Origin: Acidobacteriota bacterium
GTDB lineage: Bacteria; Acidobacteriota; Vicinamibacteria; Vicinamibacterales; UBA2999
NCBI GenBank assembly: GCA_021731165.1
Contig: JAKFXY010000054.1
Coordinates: 1 to 37,799, forward strand
DNA: 37,799 nt
Direction of reading: 5' to 3'
Shown here: positions 14,330-23,012 of the stretch, piece by piece
How the letters are laid out: each line of letters starts with the position of its first letter
How positions within the stretch are numbered: position 1 is the first letter of the stretch
Program-made: the position numbers and the translations under genes
Notes under the pieces: generated by a model
Seen by the model: the letters and a program-made list of their open reading frames with translations, nothing else
What the model was told of the DNA's origin: nothing
The model's database searches: none

Positions 14330-15874
14330 ATGTCTACGAGAGGATTGCTACGCCGAGCCGCTCTTGCCGCACTAGTGGTCGTTGCTGTCACCGCGCTCCT
14401 TCCACCGACCGTCCACGCCCAGGCAGGGGACCCGACCGGTGCGGCCACGGGCACGGCCAAGGACGTCCCTGTCAAGGATGCGGCGAGTCCGACCCTTGCA
14501 GAGGTCATGGAGACGGTCGGCCACAACAAGATCGCCATCAACTTCGTGTGGACTCTGGTGTGCGGGTTCCTCGTTATGTTCATGCAGGCCGGGTTCGCGA
14601 TCGTGGAGACCGGCCTCACCCGCGCCAAGAATGCCGCGCACACCATGTCGATGAACTTCATGGTGTACGCCTTGGGGATGCTCGGCTATTGGGTCTGCGG
14701 CTTCGCCCTGCACATGGGCGGCGTCGGCGCGATCGGCGTGCTCGGCGGGACTCCACCGCTGGTCGGCCACGAGTTCACGGTCAATCTGTTCGGCCATGAC
14801 ATGGGGCTGTTCGGCACGAGGGGATTCTTTCTGAGTGGCAGTTCGTACGACGTCGGCGTGTTCGCCCTGTTCCTGTTCCAGATGGTGTTCATGGACACGG
14901 CGGCGACAATCCCGACCGGCACGATGGCGGAGCGGTGGAAGTTCTCGGCGTTCTGCCTGTTCGCGTTCTTCATGGGCGGCATCGTCTACCCCGTGTACGG
15001 CAACTGGGTCTGGGGTGGCGGATGGCTGGCGACGCTGGGCTCCAATTTCGGCCTCGGCCACGGTCACGTCGATTTCGCCGGGTCTTCGGTGGTGCACATG
15101 GTCGGCGGCGTTGCGGCTCTTGCCGGCGGCATCGTGCTCGGTCCCCGGCTCGGCAAGTACGACAGAACAGGGAAGGCCAACACCATCGCGGCGCACCATC
15201 TGCCCATGGCGTTTCTCGGCACGTTCATCCTGGCGTTCGGCTGGTTCGGCTTCAATCCTGGTTCCACGCTGGCCGGCGGCGACCTGCGGATTGCCGTGGT
15301 GGCCACCAACACGATGCTCGCGTCGGCTGGCGGTGCGCTGGCCGCGATGCTGTACATGTGGATGGTGTATGGCAAGCCGGACCCCGGCATGATGATCAAC
15401 GGCATGCTCGCGGGCCTGGTGGCCATTACCGCCCCGTGCGCATTCGTCACCGCGCCGGTTGCCGTGCTGATCGGCCTTATCTCGGGTGTGCTGGTGATTT
15501 GGGCAGCGTTCTTCATCGAACGCACGCTGAAGATTGACGATCCGGTCGGCGCCATCGCGGTGCACGGCGTGAATGGGTGCTGGGGCGTGCTCGCTCTCGG
15601 TCTCTTCGCGGACGGTTCGTACGGGGATGGCTGGAACGGTGTACCAGGCACCGTCACCGGGTTGTTCTATGGCGCGCCCGCGCAGTTCGTGGCGGAGTGC
15701 ATCGGCGTCGTGGCGAACTTCGTCTGGGTGTTCGCGGCCTTCTTCATCTTCTTCAAGATCGTGGAGGCCGTCATCGGCAACCGGGTGTCGCCGGAGGCCG
15801 AGCTGGCCGGTCTGGACATCCCGGAAATGGGCGCGCTCGCCTACCCGGATTTCGTGCTGAAGACAGGCGAATAA
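14330..15874 (+). CDS. amt: Ammonium channel/transporter
   Basis: This inner-membrane protein of about 514 residues has a cleavable signal peptide (MSTRGLLRRA to VHAQ) and 11 membrane helices, as in AmtB. The twin pore histidines are His256 in SSVVHMVGG and His412 in AVHGVNGCWG. FGWFGFNPGS is the usual family motif. The start ATG at 14330 has AAGGGA 9 nt upstream. The frame is open to an ATG at 14222 that directly follows the P-II stop, but that would put 36 polar residues before the signal. It conducts ammonium into the cell and is probably co-transcribed with the P-II gene. Confidence 0.94.
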   Translation: MSTRGLLRRAALAALVVVAVTALLPPTVHAQAGDPTGAATGTAKDVPVKDAASPTLAEVMETVGHNKIAINFVWTLVCGFLVMFMQAGFAIVETGLTRAKNAAHTMSMNFMVYALGMLGYWVCGFALHMGGVGAIGVLGGTPPLVGHEFTVNLFGHDMGLFGTRGFFLSGSSYDVGVFALFLFQMVFMDTAATIPTGTMAERWKFSAFCLFAFFMGGIVYPVYGNWVWGGGWLATLGSNFGLGHGHVDFAGSSVVHMVGGVAALAGGIVLGPRLGKYDRTGKANTIAAHHLPMAFLGTFILAFGWFGFNPGSTLAGGDLRIAVVATNTMLASAGGALAAMLYMWMVYGKPDPGMMINGMLAGLVAITAPCAFVTAPVAVLIGLISGVLVIWAAFFIERTLKIDDPVGAIAVHGVNGCWGVLALGLFADGSYGDGWNGVPGTVTGLFYGAPAQFVAECIGVVANFVWVFAAFFIFFKIVEAVIGNRVSPEAELAGLDIPEMGALAYPDFVLKTGE

Positions 15875-15878
15875 GGTC

Positions 15879-16391
15879 ATGGCGACCGCCGCGATTGTCG
15901 TCTCCGGGGCGCTCAGCCCCCGACCCGATTCGTCGTTCCCCGCTGTCCCGTGGCGAGATCCGCATACGGTCTCGGCCCGGGACCTGGCGGAGTACATCGA
16001 CGGCCTGGAGCGCAACTGTCTGGACAACCCCGACTCGCCAGATCTCTGGACCTGTCTCGGCATCGCGTACGCCGTCAACTATGACGTGGTCAAATCGATG
16101 GACGCGCTCGAAACTGCGACCGCCATCGCACCAACGCACTTCTGGGCGCGGCTCAAGTATGGCGAGCTGCATTACCGCCTGCGGACGCTCGACCGCGCCG
16201 AGGATGAAACGCTCGCAGCCGTGGAATGCGCCGAAAACGCGTGGCAACTGGCGGTTGCACGGAAGCAGCTCCGTGAGATTCGCGCGATCAACCCACGCGT
16301 TCGCCGGGACGGACCGACCTCCGCCTGGGGGCGGGCGCTCTTCCTGTCGGCGCTGGTGATGTTCGCGTTGGCGGTAGTGATATGGAGATGA
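15879..16391 (+). CDS. TPR protein with a C-terminal membrane anchor
   Basis: The 170-residue protein has TPR-like helices (about 35-135, with PDLWTCLGIAYAV and HFWARLKYGELHYRL) and one hydrophobic helix at the C-terminus (about 150-169). The first codon follows the amt stop by 4 bp, with AAGG just upstream, so it belongs to the glnK-amt transcript. Its stop overlaps the start of the next tiny gene (ATGA). TPR domains bind other proteins, so it may scaffold the channel or its regulator at the membrane. No precise role is known. Confidence 0.78.
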   Translation: MATAAIVVSGALSPRPDSSFPAVPWRDPHTVSARDLAEYIDGLERNCLDNPDSPDLWTCLGIAYAVNYDVVKSMDALETATAIAPTHFWARLKYGELHYRLRTLDRAEDETLAAVECAENAWQLAVARKQLREIRAINPRVRRDGPTSAWGRALFLSALVMFALAVVIWR

Positions 16392-16528
16392 CCTGGCGAT
16401 ACTTCATCGGCGCGTCGATCCTGTCGGCGGGTCTCCTGCTCAAGGTCGGCGCTCCCGTGGAGGCCCTGGCGCTGGGAATTGCGCTCGTGGCAGCCGTCAA
16501 TTGGAGAAGGCTCTGCCGCGACAAGTAA
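16388..16528 (+). CDS. Tiny membrane protein at the end of the amt operon
   Basis: A 46-residue protein starts at an ATG overlapping the TPR gene stop (ATGA). An ATG 6 nt earlier is also in frame. It reads MTWRYFIGASILSAGLLLKVG, then a second hydrophobic stretch ALALGIALVAAVNW, and ends with the basic WRRLCRDK. Two short membrane helices are likely. The 4-bp overlap and the good hydrophobic profile support a real gene. The function is unknown; an accessory of the channel is one option. Confidence 0.6.
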   Translation: MTWRYFIGASILSAGLLLKVGAPVEALALGIALVAAVNWRRLCRDK

Positions 16529-16602
16529 TGCCGCCGTACTCGGATCTCACGCGTCAATGGGCCCGTACACAAGAAGAGCCGCCCCCCAAAGGAACGGCCC
16601 TT

Positions 16603-16689
16603 CTGTGTGAAGGGGAAGGGGCTCAGCCGAGGTCGCATGACGGGGATTCGGTCAATCATCACCCCCGGCTAATGCTTCCTATCCTCTGG
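16603..16689 (+). repeat. Dispersed repeat, copy 2 (about 87 bp)
   Basis: This is the direct-orientation partner of 13002-13094. The two copies bracket the interval that holds the P-II, amt, TPR and tiny-membrane-protein genes. The 5' flank here carries AAGAGCCGCCCCCC and GGAACGGCCCTT, which are not found at copy 1. Copy 2 ends 15 bp before the DUF4926 gene. Confidence 0.8.
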
Positions 16690-16703
16690 AGCACTATTGG
16701 TGG

Positions 16704-16892
16704 ATGCTCGAGGAGCATGAGAGCGCGGTACTGACGGAACCCGTTCCGAGCGAGCGCCTCGAAGCGGGCGACGTCGGCACCGTCGTCCACGTCTACGGGG
16801 GCGGCTTGCCTTACGAGGTCGAGTTCACCGCCGTTGGCGGGACCGCCGCCGTCGTCACGGTTGAGTCCTCGGCCATTCATCCTGACCTGTAA
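16704..16892 (+). CDS. DUF4926 domain protein
   Basis: A 62-residue protein with the family pattern AVLTEPVPSERLEAGDVGTVVHVY, then YEVEFTAVGG and VVTVESSAIHP. DUF4926 proteins are small beta-rich proteins usually encoded beside a DUF6883-type or other small partner and are suspected of toxin-antitoxin-like roles. No partner is present here, so it is an orphan. The frame has no strong ribosome-binding site. It lies between repeat copy 2 and the TcmP gene, convergent with the latter. Confidence 0.72.
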   Translation: MLEEHESAVLTEPVPSERLEAGDVGTVVHVYGGGLPYEVEFTAVGGTAAVVTVESSAIHPDL

Positions 16893-17968
16893 CGAGATCA
16901 CGGCGTTCCCCACCGAAACGGCGTTGATCTACGGAAGACGCAAGCGCGGGTCCGCGGTTTTCGAGAATCGGCCGACGAAGTCGTCGGCAACGATGGCCTC
17001 CTCGCGACGAAGGGTCCTCACCACATCGTTGAGATGTGTCGTGCGCCAATGAGTGCTGCGAACGCCCTCCTCGAGCGCGCTCCATCGCTGTGCGCCAGCC
17101 TGCAGCTTATCGATAACCCACGCCCTCAAAGGGGCGAAGTCTGGCTCCCTCTCGATCAACATGGGCTGCCGAGGGTCTTCTGATTTTAGAACCTCGAAGC
17201 CGCCCTCCGGGATGATGCTCCAGATGCAGTCCTTGATGAGGTCACGGCCTTTGTCGTGATTCGTGAGGTGAAGGAGGATGTAGCGCGTCGCCTGCCCACC
17301 AGTGACCATGCGAACGTAGGTCCACCACTTCGCACCCACCTTGCGCGCCAGTAGCCGGACGGCCTGGCTCATTCGCTCGTTGACTTCCGGGGCCGTGATC
17401 TCCGTCCGCCACTCCTCGCCACCGAAGATGGTGTCAAGCGTGCGCGCCATACCCTCGCCCGGTTCCGGACGGTGCTGGACGGCCATGTCGAGTTCGCGCC
17501 AGATCACGTTTATGAAGAGTTCGACTCGGCCGGCACCCATAAGATCCGCGAGCACCTGGGCCGGCACCTTGAAGTCGTAGGGATCGACGAACACGAAGGC
17601 CGGCGCGATGTTCCTGCCGCTCTTTCGCAGCCCTTCGACGGCCTCCGACAGCCATCGAAACGCGTCCCCCTGTTGGTGATGGACCAATACTCGGCTCGGG
17701 AGCGCACCGAGCACTTCCAGTTCCGCGTTGAGCGCGCTCAGGTTATCGACGTCTCGTTCGATGAAGTGAAAGTGGAACTCGGACGTCTTGAGGAGCTCGT
17801 CCCGGTAGCTGTGATCGAGAAACGTCTTGAGCGCGACGAGCGGAGAGCCTGGCTCGCCCGTGACGTGCCGTCCGCGGCCGGCGTGGGTGTCCACGTACAG
17901 CACGCGCCCGGCCCATGTCCCAAGCTTCGGGAACCATCCACCAAGATATGCACGAATCAGGTCGTGCT

Positions 17969-18781
<813 letters not shown>

Positions 18782-18787
18782 AGAGCG

Positions 18788-18816
18788 AAAATAAAACGAA
18801 TCCACGAGAGAGTCAA
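18788..18816 (-). promoter_or_regulatory. Sigma-70-type promoter of the DUF5131-tcmP operon, leaderless
   Basis: On the minus strand TTGACT (18816-18811) is followed by a 17-bp spacer and TATTTT (18793-18788). Six bases then separate the -10 box from the ATG at 18781, so transcription should start on the A of the start codon. No Shine-Dalgarno sequence is present. The promoter is unusually AT-rich for this window. Confidence 0.7.
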
Positions 18817-18905
18817 GGCAAATCTCTCCCGCCCGTCAGTCATTGAACTCGGGATCCGACGAGGACGTGCCGGCGGTTCCGCGGGGCAGCCATCTGATGA
18901 AGGTT

Positions 18906-19091
18906 CTATGCGTGGCTCGACCGACGTTCTTTCAACGCCCAGACCACTTCGGCGGTCTCCAGGCTGGTTCGTCGTCTCAGGATGGCCTTCTTCACCGCGT
19001 TCTCGCATGCGCGGGCGAGCTCCGCGTGACTCAGTCCCTCTGTTGCTTTCTGAACCGTGGCCCATTTGACCTTTGGGGTCTTGAGCAATAC
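18906..19091 (-). pseudogene. C-terminal remnant of an AAA+ ATPase
   Basis: About 61 residues remain: LKTPKVKWATVQKATEGLSHAELARACENAVKKAILRRR in outline. This is the small helical lid end of a stand-alone AAA ATPase (TEGLSHAEL, CENAVKKAIL). Walker A and B parts are absent, and the upstream DNA is taken by the oppositely oriented nuclease gene seven bases away. A TTG at about 19088 could start a small protein, but a truncated gene is more likely. It suggests that a larger AAA-containing defence or mobile locus once stood here. Confidence 0.6.
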
Positions 19092-19097
19092 GTTACG

Positions 19098-19631
19098 ATG
19101 CGGCCGATGGCAACCGGCCGTGACACGAAACTGACGGGTGCGACGGGCGAATATCTGGTGGCCGCGGAGTTGTGTCGCCTCGGCCTCGTCGCGGCCCCGT
19201 TCGCCGGCAACGTCCCGCACTACGACGTGATTGCCTCGGACCCACGCGGCGGACATCTGGCCGTGCAGGTCAAGACCATTCACGGTTCCACATGGCAGTT
19301 CGACATCCGGAGTTTTCTGGATGCCACGTTCGACGGGCGACGGCAGGTGCTCGGTCGAGTAAAGCGCGAGCCCTATCCACGGCTGGCCTGTGTGCTGGTC
19401 GTGCTGCGCGACGGTAAGCCAGGCAGCACCGACCGCTTCTTCGTGTTGCCGTGGCGCAAGCTCCGCACCATCGTCGTGCGCGGCTATCGCCGCTACCTCT
19501 CGAAGCACAGCGGCGTGCGGCCACGGTCGCCGGGGTCGTTCCACACCGCCGTGAGCATCAGTGAGGTAGCCGCGTATGAGGCACGATGGGAGCTGATTTG
19601 CAGACCGGTCGGCAGGGTGGCGAGCAGGTAG
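19098..19631 (+). CDS. PD-(D/E)XK nuclease-like protein
   Basis: A protein of about 177 residues (ATG at 19098; ATG at 19107 also fits). The core has TGATGEYLVAAEL (Glu18), HYDVIASD (Asp43) and AVQVKT (Gln57, Lys59), the E...D...QxK layout of PD-(D/E)XK endonuclease-like families that open with a TGxxGE helix. The C-terminal half has no known motif. The frame is open upstream to 18843, but that part is antisense to the AAA remnant and not family-like. Such proteins occur singly in accessory DNA. Cleavage activity is a family inference. Confidence 0.72.
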   Translation: MRPMATGRDTKLTGATGEYLVAAELCRLGLVAAPFAGNVPHYDVIASDPRGGHLAVQVKTIHGSTWQFDIRSFLDATFDGRRQVLGRVKREPYPRLACVLVVLRDGKPGSTDRFFVLPWRKLRTIVVRGYRRYLSKHSGVRPRSPGSFHTAVSISEVAAYEARWELICRPVGRVASR

Positions 19632-19698
19632 GCGAGTGACGCCGAGGCCGGCTGGTTCGTCACGGTGGAACAGGTGAAAGTCCCACGCTGAGACATTC

Positions 19699-20124
19699 AT
19701 GTTTGAAGTGGGAACCTTGAGTTTCGGTGCGCTACTTGGCGTAGTCGTCGTCGCATTGTTAGGCCATGCCCTGACGGTTCGCCGAGAGAAATCCAAGACG
19801 TTGCGGCAAGCCGCCAGTAATTTTCGAGATGCCTTTGTTGTGGCTCGAAAGCGAATTGAGGCTGGTGAACACGAAGTCACCGTCATTGCCGACCTGTTCT
19901 CGGCGCACGAAGACGCTCGGCTGAAGTATCTGGACTACTTTGTCGGGCAAGAACGCGAAACGCTTCGCTGAGGATTGGAATAATTACGAGGCATGGCACG
20001 ACGCGAGGTGCGGTCGCTCGACGGCTCAAGTGCTATACGAATCGAATGACCCACGCTACCTGAGAGGAAAGCGATTCGGACCGCAACGCTCATCGAGGCG
20101 TTGTTGCGTCATGCGCGCGTGTAG
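19699..20124 (+). pseudogene. Small membrane-anchored protein gene, broken by two frameshifts
   Basis: Frame 1 (19699-19971) encodes MFEVGTLSFGALLGVVVVALLG, a membrane helix, then a helical domain ending YLDYF before a stop. From about 19940 another frame continues with SGKNAKRFAEDWNNYEAWHDA and YESNDP, and a third frame from about 20065 ends with ERKAIRTATLIEALLRHARV and a stop at 20122-20124. Removing one base near 19938 and another near 20060 joins these into one sensible protein of about 140 residues. This matches small phage-like hypotheticals with an N-terminal anchor. If the breaks are sequencing errors the gene is intact; otherwise it is decayed, next to an IS. Confidence 0.6.
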
Positions 20125-20173
20125 CGGGCCGCACCGTCGCAGACGACGAGCCGGAGTAATCTTCGTTTCAGCC

Positions 20174-21133
20174 ATGAAACCCCCGAAAACGCTGATTGAA
20201 GCCGCCCGCTATTTCTCCGATCCTGCCGACTGCCGCGAATACATGGTTGCCCGTCGCTGGCCCGATGGCGTGACCTGCCCCACATGCGGCAGCAAGACTG
20301 TCTATTTCGACAGCGGCCGGAACGGATGGGAGTGCAAAACTCGGCATCCCAAGCGGAAGTTCACGCTGAAGACCGGAACCATTTTCGAGGACTCGCCGCT
20401 CGGCCTGGATAAGTGGCTCCCGACCGTCTGGATGATTGCCAACTGCAAGAACGGCGTCAGCAGCCACGAGATTGCCCGCGCTGTCGGCGTCACGCAGAAG
20501 ACCGCGTGGTTCATGTTGCAGCGCATCCGCCTTGCCATGCAGGACGGCCACAGCGGTGGCGGCAAGCTCGGTGGCGAAGTCGAAGTCGACGAAACCTACA
20601 TTGGTGGCAAGGCTCGCAATATGAGCATCGCCAAGCGGAAGCGCATGGGCATCACGCAGAGCCGCTCGTACGCGGGCAAGGTTGCCGTGATGGGCTTGTT
20701 GGAGCGCAACACTGAGAAGGGCCAGAGCCGCGTCCGCACGCTCGTCCTCGGTGGTCGCAAGAAGGGCCACATGCAGCCGAAGGTACGCGACCACATCGAA
20801 CTCGGCTCGACGGTCAACACCGATGCCCACTTCTCGTATAAGGGCCTGAGCCGCGAGTTCGCGCACAACGTCATCGACCACGCCGAAGCGTACGTGGATG
20901 GCACCGTGTACACGAATGGGTTGGAGAACTACTGGAGCCTGTTGAAGCGTTCGATCAAAGGGACGTGCGTTGCGGTTGAACCCTTCCACTTGTTCCGGTA
21001 TCTGGACGAACAGGCGTTTCGGTTCAACGAGCGCACGAACAACGACGCGGGCCGCTTCGATCTGGCGATCTGCGGCATCGTCGGCAAGCGCCTGACCTAT
21101 GACACGTTGATTGGGGCGGGGGCTGGCGTTTAG
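20174..21133 (+). CDS. IS1595-family transposase (ISXO2-like DDE domain)
   Basis: A 319-residue transposase. An N-terminal zinc ribbon (CPTCGS at 35-40, with a later Cys at 54) and a helix-turn-helix-like segment (SSHEIARAVGVTQKTAWFMLQRIR at about 96-119) precede the catalytic domain. Catalytic candidates are Asp139 (EVDETYIGG), Asp217 (NTDAHF) and Glu251 (TNGLENYWS). The open frame extends upstream to 19940, but the family start is the ATG at 20174. No inactivating change is visible. Its stop overlaps the end of the convergent small gene by 4 bp. Confidence 0.93.
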   Translation: MKPPKTLIEAARYFSDPADCREYMVARRWPDGVTCPTCGSKTVYFDSGRNGWECKTRHPKRKFTLKTGTIFEDSPLGLDKWLPTVWMIANCKNGVSSHEIARAVGVTQKTAWFMLQRIRLAMQDGHSGGGKLGGEVEVDETYIGGKARNMSIAKRKRMGITQSRSYAGKVAVMGLLERNTEKGQSRVRTLVLGGRKKGHMQPKVRDHIELGSTVNTDAHFSYKGLSREFAHNVIDHAEAYVDGTVYTNGLENYWSLLKRSIKGTCVAVEPFHLFRYLDEQAFRFNERTNNDAGRFDLAICGIVGKRLTYDTLIGAGAGV

Positions 21134-21339
21134 CGACGCGACCGGGAAGCGCCTGACTCGCCAGAAGCGCGGGAAACACCGCGTTTCTTGACCTTTGGCT
21201 TCGGGCCGCGTTTACGTGGATTCAGCGCAGACGCGGCCTTTTCCGCCTCGACCCGCCGTACAATCTCGTCCTTCGGCACCGTCAATAGACGATCTACGAG
21301 CGAGGTGAAGGCTTGATATCCCTTCGTCGGGCGTCCCAT
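21130..21339 (-). CDS. Small basic hypothetical protein, companion of the IS1595 transposase
   Basis: A 69-residue protein: MGRPTKGYQAFTSLVDRLLTVPK, then a charged helix (DEIVRRVEAEKAA) and a very basic tail (RKRGPKPKVKKRG). Small proteins with the F-x2-L-x2-L-VPK-EI pattern occur widely next to transposases and in accessory DNA. It is convergent with the transposase (4-bp overlap) and its 5' end overlaps the TTG start of the next plus-strand gene. DNA or RNA binding through the basic tail is a guess. Confidence 0.6.
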   Translation of the reverse strand: MGRPTKGYQAFTSLVDRLLTVPKDEIVRRVEAEKAASALNPRKRGPKPKVKKRGVSRASGESGASRSRR

Positions 21340-22239
21340 TGCGCCTCCATAGTAATGCTGTTCGTTGGCCTTTCAACGTCCGTGCTCGCCCAAGTTGACA
21401 AGGGCGGTCCATTACAGCCACCAGCCCCAGGTCGCGGGAACGCCGAGCGTGCAGCACAAACTGAGCCCCAAGGCCGAGGCAACTTCACCGGCGCGGTGCC
21501 ATCGATCCCCAACGATCAACCGCCCATCAACATAAGCGTCACACCCTCGGTCGTAACAAACGCTCCAACACCAAGCCAAGCCAATTATTACGGCAATGCG
21601 GCTGAATGGGGGATGGTTGCGCTGACCGCCACGATCGCGTGGTTCACGTTCAGGCTGGCACACACCGCTCGAATACAATTCCGGCAACAAACCACCGACA
21701 CCGCTGAAACCTTGCGCCTCACTAGAGAAGCGAATGAAGCCGCTGCGAGAGATCGGGCTATCGAGCTCGAAGTGCTTCAGAAGCAGGCGAATGATGCGGT
21801 CATGGCTCTCTACTTGGCGCAACGAGCACGCGTCGGGGCATCGCACGTCAGGATCGGAAACATTGGTCCGAATCGCGCATTGATTGGCGAGGTCGGACTG
21901 AGGAATTGGGCTGGTAAGCCCGCGCGCCCCGAGCAGGTTTCTATGGATCTTCACGTTGGGCCATTGCCACAGACGCCGAGTTACAACAATTGGCACCCTT
22001 ACGATTTCGTGTTGGTCGCCGGTGCTGGCCGGAAAACCTATAAGCAGGATTTAACGCGACCATTGACTGACGCCGAATGGTTGGACATCGAAGCCGGAAA
22101 ATTTGAACTGTTCTTTTACGGGCGCGCTACCTACCAAACGATGGGAAACAACGTGCACACCGGCTTCTGTTCGCGGTACGACCACGTGACGAAGGAGTTT
22201 CAGCGTACCTACGCACCCGCATACAACGAAGAGACTTAG
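21313..22239 (+). CDS. Signal-peptide protein with membrane helix and coiled coil, unknown
   Basis: A 308-residue protein in a relatively AT-rich stretch. Residues 1-26 form a signal peptide (ending VLA/Q). A proline/glycine-rich linker to about residue 95 is followed by a membrane helix (WGMVALTATIAWFTF). Residues of about 115-175 are a charged coiled-coil helix, and the rest is a beta-rich domain (WAGKPARPEQVSMDLHVG, FELFFYGRATYQ). The start is taken as TTG at 21313 with GAGG about 8 nt upstream, because the next in-frame ATG (21355) would leave a very short signal. No family is recognised. It lies directly behind the IS. Confidence 0.65.
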   Translation: MISLRRASHCASIVMLFVGLSTSVLAQVDKGGPLQPPAPGRGNAERAAQTEPQGRGNFTGAVPSIPNDQPPINISVTPSVVTNAPTPSQANYYGNAAEWGMVALTATIAWFTFRLAHTARIQFRQQTTDTAETLRLTREANEAAARDRAIELEVLQKQANDAVMALYLAQRARVGASHVRIGNIGPNRALIGEVGLRNWAGKPARPEQVSMDLHVGPLPQTPSYNNWHPYDFVLVAGAGRKTYKQDLTRPLTDAEWLDIEAGKFELFFYGRATYQTMGNNVHTGFCSRYDHVTKEFQRTYAPAYNEET

Positions 22240-22241
22240 AA

Positions 22242-22269
22242 CTAGAAGCGCCAAAAGGCACACTTCTAG
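22242..22269 (+). terminator. Possible terminator hairpin
   Basis: CTAGAAG (22242-22248) and CTTCTAG (22263-22269) form a perfect 7-bp outer stem, with GCC-AAAA-GGC inside, just 3 bp after the stop of the preceding gene. There is no T-run, so it may act as a 3' stability hairpin instead. Confidence 0.45.
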
Positions 22270-22363
22270 CTCTACATACGCAAATCCTGCTTCGGAAGGT
22301 CGCTGGCCTGTCGGCGACAAGTTAACACGCTTCCCCCATGAAGTATATTATTGCCACTGCTAG

Positions 22364-22742
22364 CTACTTCCAGATATCGAATGCCTGGATGGCATGCGAT
22401 GCGAGAATCGAGGAAACGCCGGTGGAACTGACGCTTGGTTCGATCAGCATGGGGACCTCCCCCGAGGATCCAGGTGCGTAGATTGTTGGCTCCGCAACGA
22501 GCATCCCAACCTGCTGAACTGGCAATTGCAGCGTGTAGCTGATTACAGGTGACAGAGAGAGGAAACAGACGAACGCTGCGTCGGAGCGCCAATCGCTATT
22601 GTTCATATATCCATATTCCAAAGTTGAGGCCGCGAGTAAATGGCGTCCAATGCGGGCGCCACCTTTGATTAGTTCGCCATCCAGGACTGGCGTCCCCCCG
22701 CTGCTGTCACCACTCCGACCGAATACCGTGGAGGAATTGGGT
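22364..22742 (-). pseudogene. Fragment of an unrecognised gene (3' part)
   Basis: An uninterrupted minus-strand frame from an upstream stop (just before 22742) to a TAG at 22364 encodes about 125 residues with normal amino-acid composition: GRSGDSSGGTPVLDGELIK, then FVCFLSLSPVISYTL and ASHAIQAFDIWK at the end. The first ATG is at 22604, about 45 codons in, so the real 5' end is probably lost. No family is recognised. The GDSSGGTPV stretch recalls, but does not prove, a serine-protease-like active-site loop. Confidence 0.35.
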
Positions 22743-23012
22743 TAGTAGCGTCTCAGGACGAGTCTAGTTGTTCCGATCGGGGAAGGCCAAACTTGGAAGG
22801 ATGGGCGACAGGACCGCCCTCTGGTATGAGGGTTGGGGTGGTGCACAGACCTCGCGAGGCAGGTCAGGCGGACCGAACGGTCGTCGGCTCCGCGGTGTCG
22901 TTCGGCGTCGGCACCTGTCCGATTCGTCGAATCGAATCTGACGAGCGCCCGGCGCCCGATTTCGCTGTGGTACCGTAGCGGCCTCGTGCCTTTCATGGAC
23001 AGGAGCGCTGCG

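Larger units (their letters stand above)
20174..21339. mobile_element. IS1595-group insertion sequence with a convergent companion gene (limits approximate)
   Basis: The transposase and the small minus-strand gene that ends inside its stop appear to form one unit. I could not find matching terminal inverted repeats or a target duplication by eye, so the true ends lie somewhere in about 20120-20173 and 21340-21400. Confidence 0.5.

Noticed and set aside
14372-16078. A 568-codon minus-strand frame opposite amt
   Set aside because: The amt helices and pore histidines on the plus strand are unmistakable. The antisense product is His/Arg/Glu-rich with no family features.
16288-16662. A peptide DRIPVxRPRLSPF encoded on the minus strand in both repeat copies
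   Set aside because: The shared peptide follows from the DNA repeat. Single-base gaps between copies break the frame, so conservation at protein level is not supported.
18782-18805. GTG at 18805 as the start of the DUF5131 gene
   Set aside because: The codon lies inside the spacer of the -35/-10 pair and the family starts at MSDGSAIEW, encoded from 18781.
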